This document shows, piece after piece, positions 52,314-61,085 of a stretch of DNA of 64,000 nt. The stretch is from Pontibacter sp. HSC-36F09 (GTDB lineage: Bacteria; Bacteroidota; Bacteroidia; Cytophagales; Hymenobacteraceae), in assembly GCF_024171605.1 (NCBI RefSeq), contig NZ_JALKAA010000001.1, positions 1,116,001 through 1,180,000 on the forward strand, in the 5' to 3' direction. A program made the position numbers and the translations under genes. Every line of letters starts with the position of its first letter. Within the stretch, counting starts at the first letter, position 1. The notes under the pieces were generated by a model, which saw only the letters and a program-made list of their open reading frames with translations, was not told the origin of the DNA and ran no database searches.

Positions 52314-53441
52314 CTATTCTATCATCAGGTCCAGGGTTATTTGGTCGGCAAGCAGCTTGCCCGGGTCGGTCAGGTATAGCACGTTCGCCTCAACACGCGC
52401 CAATCCTTTCTCACTAAGCTGTTGCAGGTATAGCTGATGCTGTGACTGCACGTCGTAGCTATACCTGTCGCGCATCAGGTTCAGGTCGCAACCCCAGATG
52501 GTGCGGAGCGTGGTGAGCAGGTAGTCGTTAGCCTGGTCGGCCAGCGTGAGTTCTTCTACCTCGGCAGGTATAATGGCTTCGGCCATGGCGGCGGTATACT
52601 TGCGGTTGTTAGCCACATTGTACTGCCGGCTGTGGCCGTTAAAGGAATGCGCGCTCGGACCAACTCCCAGGTAATGCACGCCACGCCAGTAATTGCTGTT
52701 GTGTTTCGATTCGTAGCCCGGCTTGCTGAAGTTGGATACCTCGTACTGCACATACCCTTGTGCCTTCATCTGCTCCAGCAAGATCTCAAACTGCTGTGCC
52801 GTAAACTCGTCTTCCGAAGGCTTGAAAGTGCCTTTTTTGCTCCAGCGGCCAAGGGCAGTGTCGGGTTCAATGGTGAGTGCGTAACAGGAAACATGCTGCA
52901 CATTCAGGGAGAAAAGGGTTTTCAGGTCCTCCAGCCAGATGCTGTGGTCCGGCGCAGGTATACCATAGATCAGATCCACAGTGATGTTGTCGAAGCCAGC
53001 AGCTTGAGCGTCTTTCACACACTGCAGGCTTTCCGTTGCATTGTGGGCGCGGTTCATCATGCGCAGGTGCGGCTCGTGGAAGGATTGCAGCCCAATGCTC
53101 AGCCGGTTTATACCTGCCGCTTTCAGTTCCTGCAGCTTCTCCGGCGACAGGTCATCCGGGTTGGCCTCCAGTGTTATTTCTGCCTCCTCCGAAACTATAA
53201 ACAGCGCTTTGATGGTTTGCAGGAGAAGGTATAGCTCCGACTGGGTGAGCAGCGAAGGAGTGCCGCCACCGAAATAAATGGTGCGCACCTCCTGTCCCTG
53301 CAGGTAATCGCGGCGCAGTTCCAGTTCCCGGGCAATGGCCTGTATGGTAGCCTCTTTGTGCCCCATGGAGGTGCTGAAGTGGAAGTCGCAGTAGTGGCAG
53401 GCCTGTTTGCAGAAGGGAATATGAAGGTATATGCCGGACAA
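52314..53441 (-). CDS. hemW: Radical SAM haem chaperone HemW
   Basis: The 375-residue product begins MSGIYLHIPFCKQACHYCDFHF, with the CxxxCxxC iron-sulfur motif at residues 11-18, followed by TIYFGGGTPSLL and LTLEANPDDL-like ITLEANPDDLS and RLSIGLQSF. A C-terminal HemN-like region ends with LLADQITLDLMIE. Several such proteins were once called oxygen-independent coproporphyrinogen oxidase, but the CxxxCxYCDF form without an added cysteine points to HemW, which delivers haem to respiratory proteins. It opens with the intergenic element copy 4 at its 5' end. Confidence 0.92.
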   Translation of the reverse strand: MSGIYLHIPFCKQACHYCDFHFSTSMGHKEATIQAIARELELRRDYLQGQEVRTIYFGGGTPSLLTQSELYLLLQTIKALFIVSEEAEITLEANPDDLSPEKLQELKAAGINRLSIGLQSFHEPHLRMMNRAHNATESLQCVKDAQAAGFDNITVDLIYGIPAPDHSIWLEDLKTLFSLNVQHVSCYALTIEPDTALGRWSKKGTFKPSEDEFTAQQFEILLEQMKAQGYVQYEVSNFSKPGYESKHNSNYWRGVHYLGVGPSAHSFNGHSRQYNVANNRKYTAAMAEAIIPAEVEELTLADQANDYLLTTLRTIWGCDLNLMRDRYSYDVQSQHQLYLQQLSEKGLARVEANVLYLTDPGKLLADQITLDLMIE

Positions 53442-53612
53442 ATCTTTAATTGTTAAATTGCTGATGGCTAAATTGTTGTTTCGCCTGATTATTATGCGAA
53501 GGTATGATGCAGGAATCCGTTCGGGCAGTTATACCTTTGCGAGCATAATTCGAGCGCAGGCCTCAATGTTAATAGAGAAACAATTTAACCAGTAAACAAT
53601 TCAACCATTTAG
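53442..53612. repeat. Intergenic element with self-complementary low-complexity arms, copy 4
   Basis: Left arm 53445-53482 (TTTAATTGTTAAATTGCTGA, then TGGCTAAATTGTTGTTTC) and right arm 53575-53612 (GAGAAACAATTTAACCAG, AAACAATTCAACCATTT). GCTAAATTGTTG at 53467-53478 is identical to 7824-7835 in copy 1, which shows the copies are related. It separates divergent hemW and the outer-membrane protein gene. A -7-like TACCTTTG lies at 53532-53539. Confidence 0.6.
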
Positions 53613-53619
53613 TGTACAA

Positions 53620-55419
53620 ATGTACAAAATCGCTGTCTTAGTGTGGTGCTTATTCATGTGCCTGCCCCTGCTGCAGGCGCAGGACAAGCCGCCCGTGCCA
53701 CCGCAGCAGGTACAGCCACCGGCCCCAAAGCTGGTTAACCAGCCAAAGACAGCGCTCAGGGTATACACTACCGGCTCCGACCAACAGGTGCTCCGGCAGT
53801 ACAACTACCGCACGCAGCTGGCCGACACCGTAGAGGCGCGCAAAGAAGTAACAGCATTGGTGCATCGTTTGCATCAGGACGCCTACCTGCTGGCCTCTGC
53901 CGACAGCTCCTACAAGCGCAATGATACGCTCCACGTGAAACTGCACATCGGCAAGCGCTTTGATTGGGCTGAGCTGCGCAACGGCAACCTGAGCGAAGGT
54001 ATACTGGTAGTGTCCGGTTTTCGGGAGAAGTTTTACCGCAACGTACCTTTTAAACCAGCCGAATATGCCCGGCTGCAGCAGCGCATCCTCGACTACGCCG
54101 AGCGCAATGGCTATCCCTTCGCCTCCGTCTGGCTCGATTCCATTCAGATAAAAGACAACAAAATATCGGCCGCTCTGATGGTTGAAAAAGCCTTTGTGGT
54201 AACCTACGATACGCTGCAAGTGATGGGTGGCAGTAAAACGCAGCCTAAATTCCTGATGCGCTACCTGCAGCTTTACCCAGGCCAGCCTTATAATCAGGAT
54301 CAGGTGGAGGCCTCGCAGCGGATGGTCACCACGCTGCCATACCTAAAGGTGGTGCGCCCTCCGCAGGTACAGTTTTTCCGGGACAAGGCAAAAGTAGTTT
54401 ACTTTTTAGAAGACCGACAGACAAACCAGATAGACGGTGTAGTCGGTTTCCTGCCTGACCCGAGTCGCTCCGGCAACAAACTGCTTATTACGGGCGAGGC
54501 TAACATGAACATCCGCAACATCAAAGGCAGCGGCAAGCAGCTGGGGCTGCAGTGGCGTCGGGTTAATAAAGGCTCTGTCATCCTGAACGGCGAGTACCTG
54601 CATCCTAATCTGTTCGGTACACCTTTCGAGTTGGGCACGCGCTTCGGGCTGCTCAAGCAGGATTCCAGTTTCATTACCATACAACCGCGGGTACAGCTGG
54701 CTTATAACACCATCCGGTACGGGCGCTTCAGTGTATTTACGGAGTGGCGCAACTCCCGCATTCTTTCTACGGCCAGTCCGCAAAGCCTCCGGGCACTCGA
54801 TCTGGCTGACGCCCGCACGAACACCTACGGACTGAACTACCTTTGGAACAATCTGGATGACTTCTATTTTCCCCGCAAAGGTCGCTTGGTGGAACTGCAG
54901 TTGGCGGCAGGCCGCAAGAAGCTGCTGCGCAACCCAAATCTGGAAAAGGAGTTTTACGATACCCTGGAGGTAAACACGACCCAGCTCAGTCTGGGTGTAC
55001 GACTTGAGAACTTCTTTCGGGTAGGAAAAAACAGCGCCCTGCTGGCCAGGGTTCGGGGTGAAGCGCTACTCAATGATCAAATCTTCCTCAACGACATGTA
55101 CCGCATCGGGGGGCTGGCTTCTTTAAGAGGTTTTGATGAGTACTTCTTCTTTGCCTCCACCTATGGTATCGGTACGCTGGAATATCGCTTGTTCACAGCC
55201 GAAGATTCCTATGTGCTGCTTTTCTACGATCAGGGCTATTACCGCAGCGACCTGGAGCAATCGAAAGCCGAAGGCCTGCCGCTCGGGGTGGGCGGAGGCA
55301 TCAGCTTCAGTACCGGCGCAGGAATTTTTCAATTAGTGTATTCTGTCGGAAAATCAGAACAGCAGCCTATGTCGCTGAGAGCCTCGAAGATACACTTCGG
55401 AATCACCAGTAAATTCTAG
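53620..55419 (+). CDS. BamA/TamA-like outer-membrane protein with POTRA-like domain
   Basis: The 599-residue product has a signal peptide (MYKIAVLVWCLFMCLPLLQAQ), a Pro-rich linker (PPVPPQQVQPPAP), POTRA-like periplasmic segments (about residues 60-260, with GQPYNQDQVEASQRMVTTLPYLKVVRPP), and a C-terminal 16-strand type beta-barrel of the Bac_surface_Ag family ending in ITSKF with a terminal aromatic. A late loop has the RGFDEYFF phrase (GLASLRGFDEYFF) like the VRGF/Y motif of Omp85 proteins. It should insert or secrete proteins or lipids at the outer membrane. It is a separate paralogue from BamA itself in all likelihood. Confidence 0.85.
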   Translation: MYKIAVLVWCLFMCLPLLQAQDKPPVPPQQVQPPAPKLVNQPKTALRVYTTGSDQQVLRQYNYRTQLADTVEARKEVTALVHRLHQDAYLLASADSSYKRNDTLHVKLHIGKRFDWAELRNGNLSEGILVVSGFREKFYRNVPFKPAEYARLQQRILDYAERNGYPFASVWLDSIQIKDNKISAALMVEKAFVVTYDTLQVMGGSKTQPKFLMRYLQLYPGQPYNQDQVEASQRMVTTLPYLKVVRPPQVQFFRDKAKVVYFLEDRQTNQIDGVVGFLPDPSRSGNKLLITGEANMNIRNIKGSGKQLGLQWRRVNKGSVILNGEYLHPNLFGTPFELGTRFGLLKQDSSFITIQPRVQLAYNTIRYGRFSVFTEWRNSRILSTASPQSLRALDLADARTNTYGLNYLWNNLDDFYFPRKGRLVELQLAAGRKKLLRNPNLEKEFYDTLEVNTTQLSLGVRLENFFRVGKNSALLARVRGEALLNDQIFLNDMYRIGGLASLRGFDEYFFFASTYGIGTLEYRLFTAEDSYVLLFYDQGYYRSDLEQSKAEGLPLGVGGGISFSTGAGIFQLVYSVGKSEQQPMSLRASKIHFGITSKF

Positions 55420-55457
55420 CTTCTTACAATTTTTTTGAGGTTTTTAGCAACCAAAGC

Positions 55458-55488
55458 TTGCGTAGTAAGTATGTTTATACTACTTTTG
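55458..55488 (+). promoter_or_regulatory. Promoter of the initiator tRNA gene
   Basis: TTG (55458-55460), a 20-base spacer and TACTTTTG (55481-55488) match the Bacteroidetes consensus exactly. The start site near 55495 is 8 bases before the tRNA. Confidence 0.85.
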
Positions 55489-55502
55489 TAACACAATAAC
55501 AG

Positions 55503-55575
<73 letters not shown>

Positions 55576-55966
55576 CCCAAGAAAGCCTTGAATCGGAAAC
55601 GGTTCAAGGCTTTTACTTTTTTTATCCCTTCTTCCCAATTCAAATAGGTACTAGCTCGCCACTCAATTCCTCCATAAATATTATTGCTGCTATATTTAAA
55701 CAGAACTATACCTCTTGACGTAAACAAGGGGCTCCTGCTATAGAGAAATAACGAGGCAAAGCCTAAACATAAAAGTGTTTAGTTTGTAAGCCAATTCTGA
55801 GGAGTGACTTTATCAATCGGTGGTTAGAGTATATATACTGGTATTTGATTGTTTTACTTATATTTAAGCAATATTAGCTTTAAAGTCATGCTCTGATAAA
55901 TCATAATGAAAGGTTATATCGTTATAGTTTCAGTACAGCCAAATTTCACCCTTTAAACCTGATCCG
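55576..55966. other. Intergenic region 55576-55966
   Basis: A tRNA-proximal hairpin-like T-rich stretch (GCCTTGAATCGG with GGTTCAAGGC, about 55585-55612, followed by TTTTACTTTTTTT) probably ends the tRNA transcript. One TATACCT lies near 55708. The rest is AT-rich with no gene found. Confidence 0.5.
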
Positions 55967-58900
55967 ATGCGCCAACTGCTACCCAGGCATCTGTTCTTTA
56001 GTTTGCTTGCTTCTTTATTGCTATTAAGTGGTCCTGCCTGGTCAGCGCCTTGTCCCACTACCGTGCAGGTGGATGGGCGTACCGTTTTATGTGAAGGTGA
56101 AACAACAACTTTAAGAGCCCCAGAGGGAGCTGGCCTTTCTTATCTGTGGTTCAAAGATGGTGTTCAGACAGGAGCCACAGGCAGAGAGTTGCAGGTTACC
56201 GAAACAGGCAGGTATAAGGTACAGGTTTCAGGTAGCGCCTGCGATACAAACACTTCCTCTGAAGTGCCCATAACAGTTAATAGTCGCCCGGCACTACCTG
56301 ACTTTACAATTGATCCGTCAACTGCCCCCTGTTCAGGAGATACCGTTACTTTTGAAATAATCAATGCATCTCCAGACGAAACTTACACGTGGACACTAGG
56401 GGACGGTTCTAATGGTCGTGGTCCTAGGGTAAGACATGTTTATAACGAGCGGGGCACAGGCATTGCAACTTTCGATGTGACAGTACTAGCTACAAGCACA
56501 ATCACCAGCTGCCCTGCCCCAGCACCTGTTACAAAGCCGGTGCAGATTCGCCGATTACCTGAAATTTCCTTTACAGAAGAGAATAACTTCCTCACCTGTC
56601 TGCCCGACACTGTGGCAGATGCTGATATCAGCGTGACAGCCACAATCACCAATACGACCCAGGAGCCCGCCCTAAGTGACATTCGCAGCTACTTTGTAGA
56701 TTGGGGCGATGGCAGTGCTCCGGTGCAGTACCGCCCATCTGATTTTCCGATCTCCAACCCAAACCCATTTACCGCAGTCGGGGACTATACTATTATAATC
56801 TCGGCCGTGGCTGGCAATGGCTGTACGGAACCATTCACGCAGGTATACAGTGTGAGCAAAGAGCCAAAGGCCGGGTTCTCGCTGGGCAAAAAGCGAGCGG
56901 ATGAAAATCAGCAACCCCCTTGTGTGCCCGTCATTGTGACGCCTGAAGACTCTGCTACTGGTGGAGGGCTAACCTATGTCTGGTCCGTAACACCAGATCA
57001 GGGCTATGTCTTAGAATCAGGTAGCCTAACGGAAGCCAATCCTGTTTTCCGGTTCACAGAGTCCGGGGTGTATACCATTGAGCAGATCGTAACCAACGGT
57101 TGCGATGCAGACACAGCTTCGCAAGGTATCGTAGTGGGGTGGCCCCAGGTACAGCCGCCTGCCGGTGGCGTATTTTGCGGCCCGACCCGGATCGACTTGA
57201 GTGCGAGCGGGCCAGGAGGCGCTCCGGGTGGAGGTGGTGGCGGAGGTCTGTTTATCGATAAGAACCTCGGCGAGGAAATCACCGTGACCATCTCCATCAA
57301 CGGACCGAAGGGGCCGACGACCAGAACCTTTAACTCGGAGACTTTCAGTTACGCGTATGATTTTGACCGACCCGGCACCTATACCATTGCCGTGGAGGCA
57401 GTGAATGAGTGCGGCAGCTCCAATGCCATTTTCCAGGGGCAACCACAGCCGCCGGTGCAGGTAGTCATCCTGCAGCAGCCTGGATTGCCGACCATAACCA
57501 GCCCGGGCATCGTCTGCGAGGGCGATTCTGTGGAACTGACCCCAACCTCGACGGCACCGTCTTTTGCCTGGTTCGATACCGATGATCCGAATGCAACCCC
57601 TATTTTTATCGGTAACACCTTTGTGACGCCTCCTCTGCCTGGTGGCAGTAACAACTTTTATGTCGCCGCCCGTGACTCAGCACAAGGTATACTTTGCACA
57701 GGCCCACGCAGGCAGGTGACCGTTACGGTTAACCCACGCGTGACCAACAACCTGATTGATATTGGAGGGCAGCAAACAGGCAGTGTGTGCGTAGGCGGCG
57801 TGTCAGCGGAGCTGACGGGCAGCAGGCCATCCGGCGGCGATGAAACCACACCTTACAGCTATACCTGGCTAATAAGTACAGCAGGGCCAGACCGGGGTTT
57901 TGCGGCAGCTCCCGGCGTAAATAACAACCAGAACTATACCCCAACTCAGCCAATTAACGCCACTACCTGGTTCAGGCGTGTCGTCCGTTCTGCTAGCTGC
58001 TCCCCTGACTCCAGTAACGTGGTCGAGGTAGTGGCAGTGGAGCCAGTACCTCCTAGCGCGAACGTTGTTACACCAGCGCTGCAGGAGATCTGTGCGGGAG
58101 ATTCACCAGCGCAGTTGGTTGGCTCACCGCCAAGCGGCGGAACAGGTGGTCCTTATACCTACCGCTGGGAAGTAAGCACGCTCGGGCCAAATACAGGATT
58201 TGTGGCAGCCTCAGGAGCTAATAACGGTGAAAATTACGAGCCCCCTACCAATTTATCGGGTGACTCATGGTTCAGGCGTGTTGTGACTTCAGGGGCCTGC
58301 GATTCTCCTTCAGAGGCTGTTCGCATCACTGTTTTCCCAGCCCTTGCCAATAACACCATCACAGCGTCAACCCAGGACGAATGTTCTGGTGCCGCGCCAG
58401 GCTCCATTACGGGTACAGCCCCATCAGGTGGCAGCGGCAACTATACCTATGAGTGGCTTACTAGTGGTACAGGTACGGCCGGCAGTTTCGTGCCGGCACC
58501 GGGCACCAACAATCAGCAGAGCTATACCCCAGGCGCTATCACACAAACTACCTTCTTCCAGCGCGTGGTGCGGTCCGGACAATGTACACCTAGCGAAAGC
58601 AATGTGGTGGAAATCCGTATACGTCCGGCCATTACAGGTAACGCGATTTCCGCAGCGCAGGAGATTTGCTCAGGTACACAGCCGGCGCCTCTGACGGGCA
58701 CTACGCCTTCTGGTGGTAGCGGTGGATTCACCTATCGTTGGGAAAGTAGTATTAGCGGACCAACTGCGGGCTTCAATCCTGCAGCAGGTCAGAATACGGG
58801 TGCAGGCTATACCCCTCCTGTGCTCACCCGCGACACCTGGTTCCGACGGGTGGCTATTTCGGCAGGTTGCGAGAATCCTTCAGAAGCAGTACTGATTTCG

Positions 58901-59653
58901 ATGCTGCCATTGCCGAATGCCCCTATTCTGACAGTGCAGGATGCCCGCGCCTGCGTGGGTGAACCTGCAACACTAACTGTAGCCAATGCCAACGGCAATA
59001 CGACAGAGTGGTATGACGCTCCGACTGGCGGGTCACCGCTCTTTGTAGGGACAACCTTTGTCACGCCAGAACTAACTCAGAATTCCACTTTCTATGTGCA
59101 GGCCAGAAACAGTAACAATTGCGCCAATGCAACCCGCACGTCAGTTAATGTAACCATCGTAACACCAGTAGCAGATGCCGGTCCGGATGTAGAGATCATT
59201 CAGGGGCGTCCGGCAGAGCTACGTGCCACCGGTGGGGTGTCGTATGCGTGGGAGCCTGCAGAAAGCCTGAGTAATGCCAATGTCGCCAATCCGGTGGCCA
59301 GGCCTGATGTGACAACCACCTATACCGTGACCATCACCACTGAAGAAGGCTGTACAGCTACCGACGAAGTGACTGTGACGGTTATACCTGCCATCACGGC
59401 GCCGAACGCCTTCTCGCCAAACGGCGACCGTGTGAACGATGTGTGGGAAATCGGGAACATACAGAACTACCCGGATGCCCGCATTGAGATCTTTAACCGC
59501 TGGGGTAACCAGATTTTCAGTTCAACTGGCTATGCAACCCCGTGGGACGGCACCTACAATGGCGAATCGCTTCCGGTGGCCACCTATTACTACATCATTT
59601 ATCTCAACAGCTCCGAAAAACCAATTTCAGGGCATGTGACCATTATTAGATAA
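55967..59653 (+). CDS. Gliding-motility-associated (CHU_C, T9SS type B) adhesin with PKD and Ig-like repeats
   Basis: The 1228-residue product has a signal peptide (to about residue 27), an Ig-like domain, two or three PKD domains (for example TYTWTLGDGSNGRG, YFVDWGDGS), a Gly-rich turn (GGGGGGG) near residue 430, further Ig-like modules, and four tandem repeats of about 97 residues at roughly 57742-58914. Each repeat contains a CxG near its start, PSGG, and W/FFRRVV or similar. The C-terminal 90 residues are a CHU_C type B T9SS sorting domain (AFSPNGDRVNDVWEI ... IFNRWGNQIF). It should be a large surface adhesin. The partner PorP/SprF gene overlaps its stop codon. Confidence 0.92.
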   Translation: MRQLLPRHLFFSLLASLLLLSGPAWSAPCPTTVQVDGRTVLCEGETTTLRAPEGAGLSYLWFKDGVQTGATGRELQVTETGRYKVQVSGSACDTNTSSEVPITVNSRPALPDFTIDPSTAPCSGDTVTFEIINASPDETYTWTLGDGSNGRGPRVRHVYNERGTGIATFDVTVLATSTITSCPAPAPVTKPVQIRRLPEISFTEENNFLTCLPDTVADADISVTATITNTTQEPALSDIRSYFVDWGDGSAPVQYRPSDFPISNPNPFTAVGDYTIIISAVAGNGCTEPFTQVYSVSKEPKAGFSLGKKRADENQQPPCVPVIVTPEDSATGGGLTYVWSVTPDQGYVLESGSLTEANPVFRFTESGVYTIEQIVTNGCDADTASQGIVVGWPQVQPPAGGVFCGPTRIDLSASGPGGAPGGGGGGGLFIDKNLGEEITVTISINGPKGPTTRTFNSETFSYAYDFDRPGTYTIAVEAVNECGSSNAIFQGQPQPPVQVVILQQPGLPTITSPGIVCEGDSVELTPTSTAPSFAWFDTDDPNATPIFIGNTFVTPPLPGGSNNFYVAARDSAQGILCTGPRRQVTVTVNPRVTNNLIDIGGQQTGSVCVGGVSAELTGSRPSGGDETTPYSYTWLISTAGPDRGFAAAPGVNNNQNYTPTQPINATTWFRRVVRSASCSPDSSNVVEVVAVEPVPPSANVVTPALQEICAGDSPAQLVGSPPSGGTGGPYTYRWEVSTLGPNTGFVAASGANNGENYEPPTNLSGDSWFRRVVTSGACDSPSEAVRITVFPALANNTITASTQDECSGAAPGSITGTAPSGGSGNYTYEWLTSGTGTAGSFVPAPGTNNQQSYTPGAITQTTFFQRVVRSGQCTPSESNVVEIRIRPAITGNAISAAQEICSGTQPAPLTGTTPSGGSGGFTYRWESSISGPTAGFNPAAGQNTGAGYTPPVLTRDTWFRRVAISAGCENPSEAVLISMLPLPNAPILTVQDARACVGEPATLTVANANGNTTEWYDAPTGGSPLFVGTTFVTPELTQNSTFYVQARNSNNCANATRTSVNVTIVTPVADAGPDVEIIQGRPAELRATGGVSYAWEPAESLSNANVANPVARPDVTTTYTVTITTEEGCTATDEVTVTVIPAITAPNAFSPNGDRVNDVWEIGNIQNYPDARIEIFNRWGNQIFSSTGYATPWDGTYNGESLPVATYYYIIYLNSSEKPISGHVTIIR
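57742..58914 (+). repeat. Four tandem ~97-residue repeats in the adhesin gene
   Basis: Repeats at about 57742-58048, 58049-58341, 58342-58629 and 58630-58914 share the order VCVGG/EICAGD/DECSGA/EICSGT, then PSGG, a YTW/YRW/YEW strand, N-N-Y-P-P/T, and FRRVV. Protein similarity is clear but the DNA has diverged, so duplication is not recent. Confidence 0.75.
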
Positions 59654-60618
59654 TGACTATGAAAAAGCTGTCTCTCCTGTTGGTTGTATTGGTAGGTGTT
59701 GTTACGCAGGCTTTTGCACAGCAGCGTCCGCAGTACAGCCAGTACATGGTCAATAACTTTCTGCTCAACCCCGCCCTGTCAGGTATAGAAGATTACGCTG
59801 ACATACGCATCAGCAACCGACAGCAGTGGGTGGGGCTCGATGGAGCACCTGTTACATACTATGTCTCTGCCCACATGCCGTTGAACAAAGGCACGGCCAG
59901 TACCAAGTATGCTAAGGCGCTGGCGCACCATGGGGCAGGTATCATCTTACACACCGATAAGACGGGCCCGTTGCGCAGAACAGGACTTTCGGGTACGTAT
60001 GCATACCACCTGCCTGTTACGCGCACCATCAACGTGTCGGCTGGTGTGGCGGCTGGCCTTATCCGCAATACCATTAACAGTTCAGAACTGGAGTTTACTA
60101 ACCCGGCGGAGCCGTTGATAGGCGGTGGCCGCGTGAATCAGAATGTGCTGGATCTTTCGCTGGGGCTGTGGGTGTACTCCCGTAACTTCTCGGTGGGCCT
60201 TGCCGGGGCGCAACTGCTTGAGAACGCCGGCACTTTTCGCTCCTCCGAGGAAAGCAACGTGGCACTTGACCTGCAGCGGCATTACTTCCTGACGGGCAGT
60301 TACCGCATTGCGCCCGGAGGCTCTATCGACATCATTCCATCTGTCATGTTCAAGCTGGCCGCACCAAGTCCGCTCTCGGTGGATGTGAACCTGCGTGCAC
60401 TTTACGATGAGCGCTTCTGGGTAGGTGCCTCTTACCGCCACAACGATGCCATTGTAGGTATGGTAGGCGTTTACGTCAGCCCGCTTATTGACATCTCATA
60501 CTCTTACGATGCCACCACATCAGGCCTCAACCGGGTAAGCGCCGGAACCCACGAGGTAGTAGTAGGTTTTAAACTGCTCAACGACCGCCGTATTATCTGT
60601 CCGCAATGGGTATGGTAA
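59653..60618 (+). CDS. PorP/SprF-family T9SS membrane protein
   Basis: The 321-residue product has a signal peptide (MTMKKLSLLLVVLVGVVTQAFAQ) and the PorP/SprF N-terminal signature QRPQYSQYMVNNFLLNPALSGIEDYADIRISNRQQWVGL. The rest is an outer-membrane beta-barrel. Such proteins are paired with CHU_C type B substrates and are needed to export or tether them. The ATG overlaps the adhesin stop (ATGA), so the two are translationally coupled; a second ATG two codons on (59659) is an alternative. Confidence 0.92.
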   Translation: MTMKKLSLLLVVLVGVVTQAFAQQRPQYSQYMVNNFLLNPALSGIEDYADIRISNRQQWVGLDGAPVTYYVSAHMPLNKGTASTKYAKALAHHGAGIILHTDKTGPLRRTGLSGTYAYHLPVTRTINVSAGVAAGLIRNTINSSELEFTNPAEPLIGGGRVNQNVLDLSLGLWVYSRNFSVGLAGAQLLENAGTFRSSEESNVALDLQRHYFLTGSYRIAPGGSIDIIPSVMFKLAAPSPLSVDVNLRALYDERFWVGASYRHNDAIVGMVGVYVSPLIDISYSYDATTSGLNRVSAGTHEVVVGFKLLNDRRIICPQWVW

Positions 60619-61085
60619 GCTAAAAACGCATTTTTTAATTTAGTACAATTTAGAGAGAGCTGGTACAGGAATATTTTTTTTATGTTACTGATACAGAGTG
60701 TGCCCGATTGTGTCTACTTTTGCAGGCAAGTCTGAAAAATACTATTTCAGGATTGCCTGAATAAGCGAGACAGGCTTATGATCAGGGTTGGGTGACGAAT
60801 GTGCAGAAGAGAAGTGTGTCGGATAGGACTTTGCCGCAATTAAGTTTAAACTTTAACTTAAAATTTGGTACTTAACAAATTTTGTTAAATTTTAGAGCTT
60901 AATATAGCCCTAAATATATGCAATATACTTTCGAAGCTTCTGAATGTACTTTTTAAAGTATATACTTGCAGGTTAATTGGCTAAGTGGGATGAAAAGAAA
61001 AGAGCTTCGGGAATGGCTTTCCGTAGCTGCAAATTGTTGAATATTAAACGCCAGGTTCTATAACAAACTTATACTCATTGACTTC
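60619..61085. other. Intergenic region 60619-61085
   Basis: AT-rich gap with no gene found. It contains the palindrome AAGTTTAAACTT (60842-60853) and TATACTTG (60962-60969), one base off the -7 consensus, about 120 bases before the next ATG. Confidence 0.4.

Noticed and set aside
57742-58914. Tandem repeats considered as a CRISPR array
   Set aside because: Repeats are coding, about 290 bases long and diverged at DNA level; no short direct repeat-spacer pattern exists in the window.
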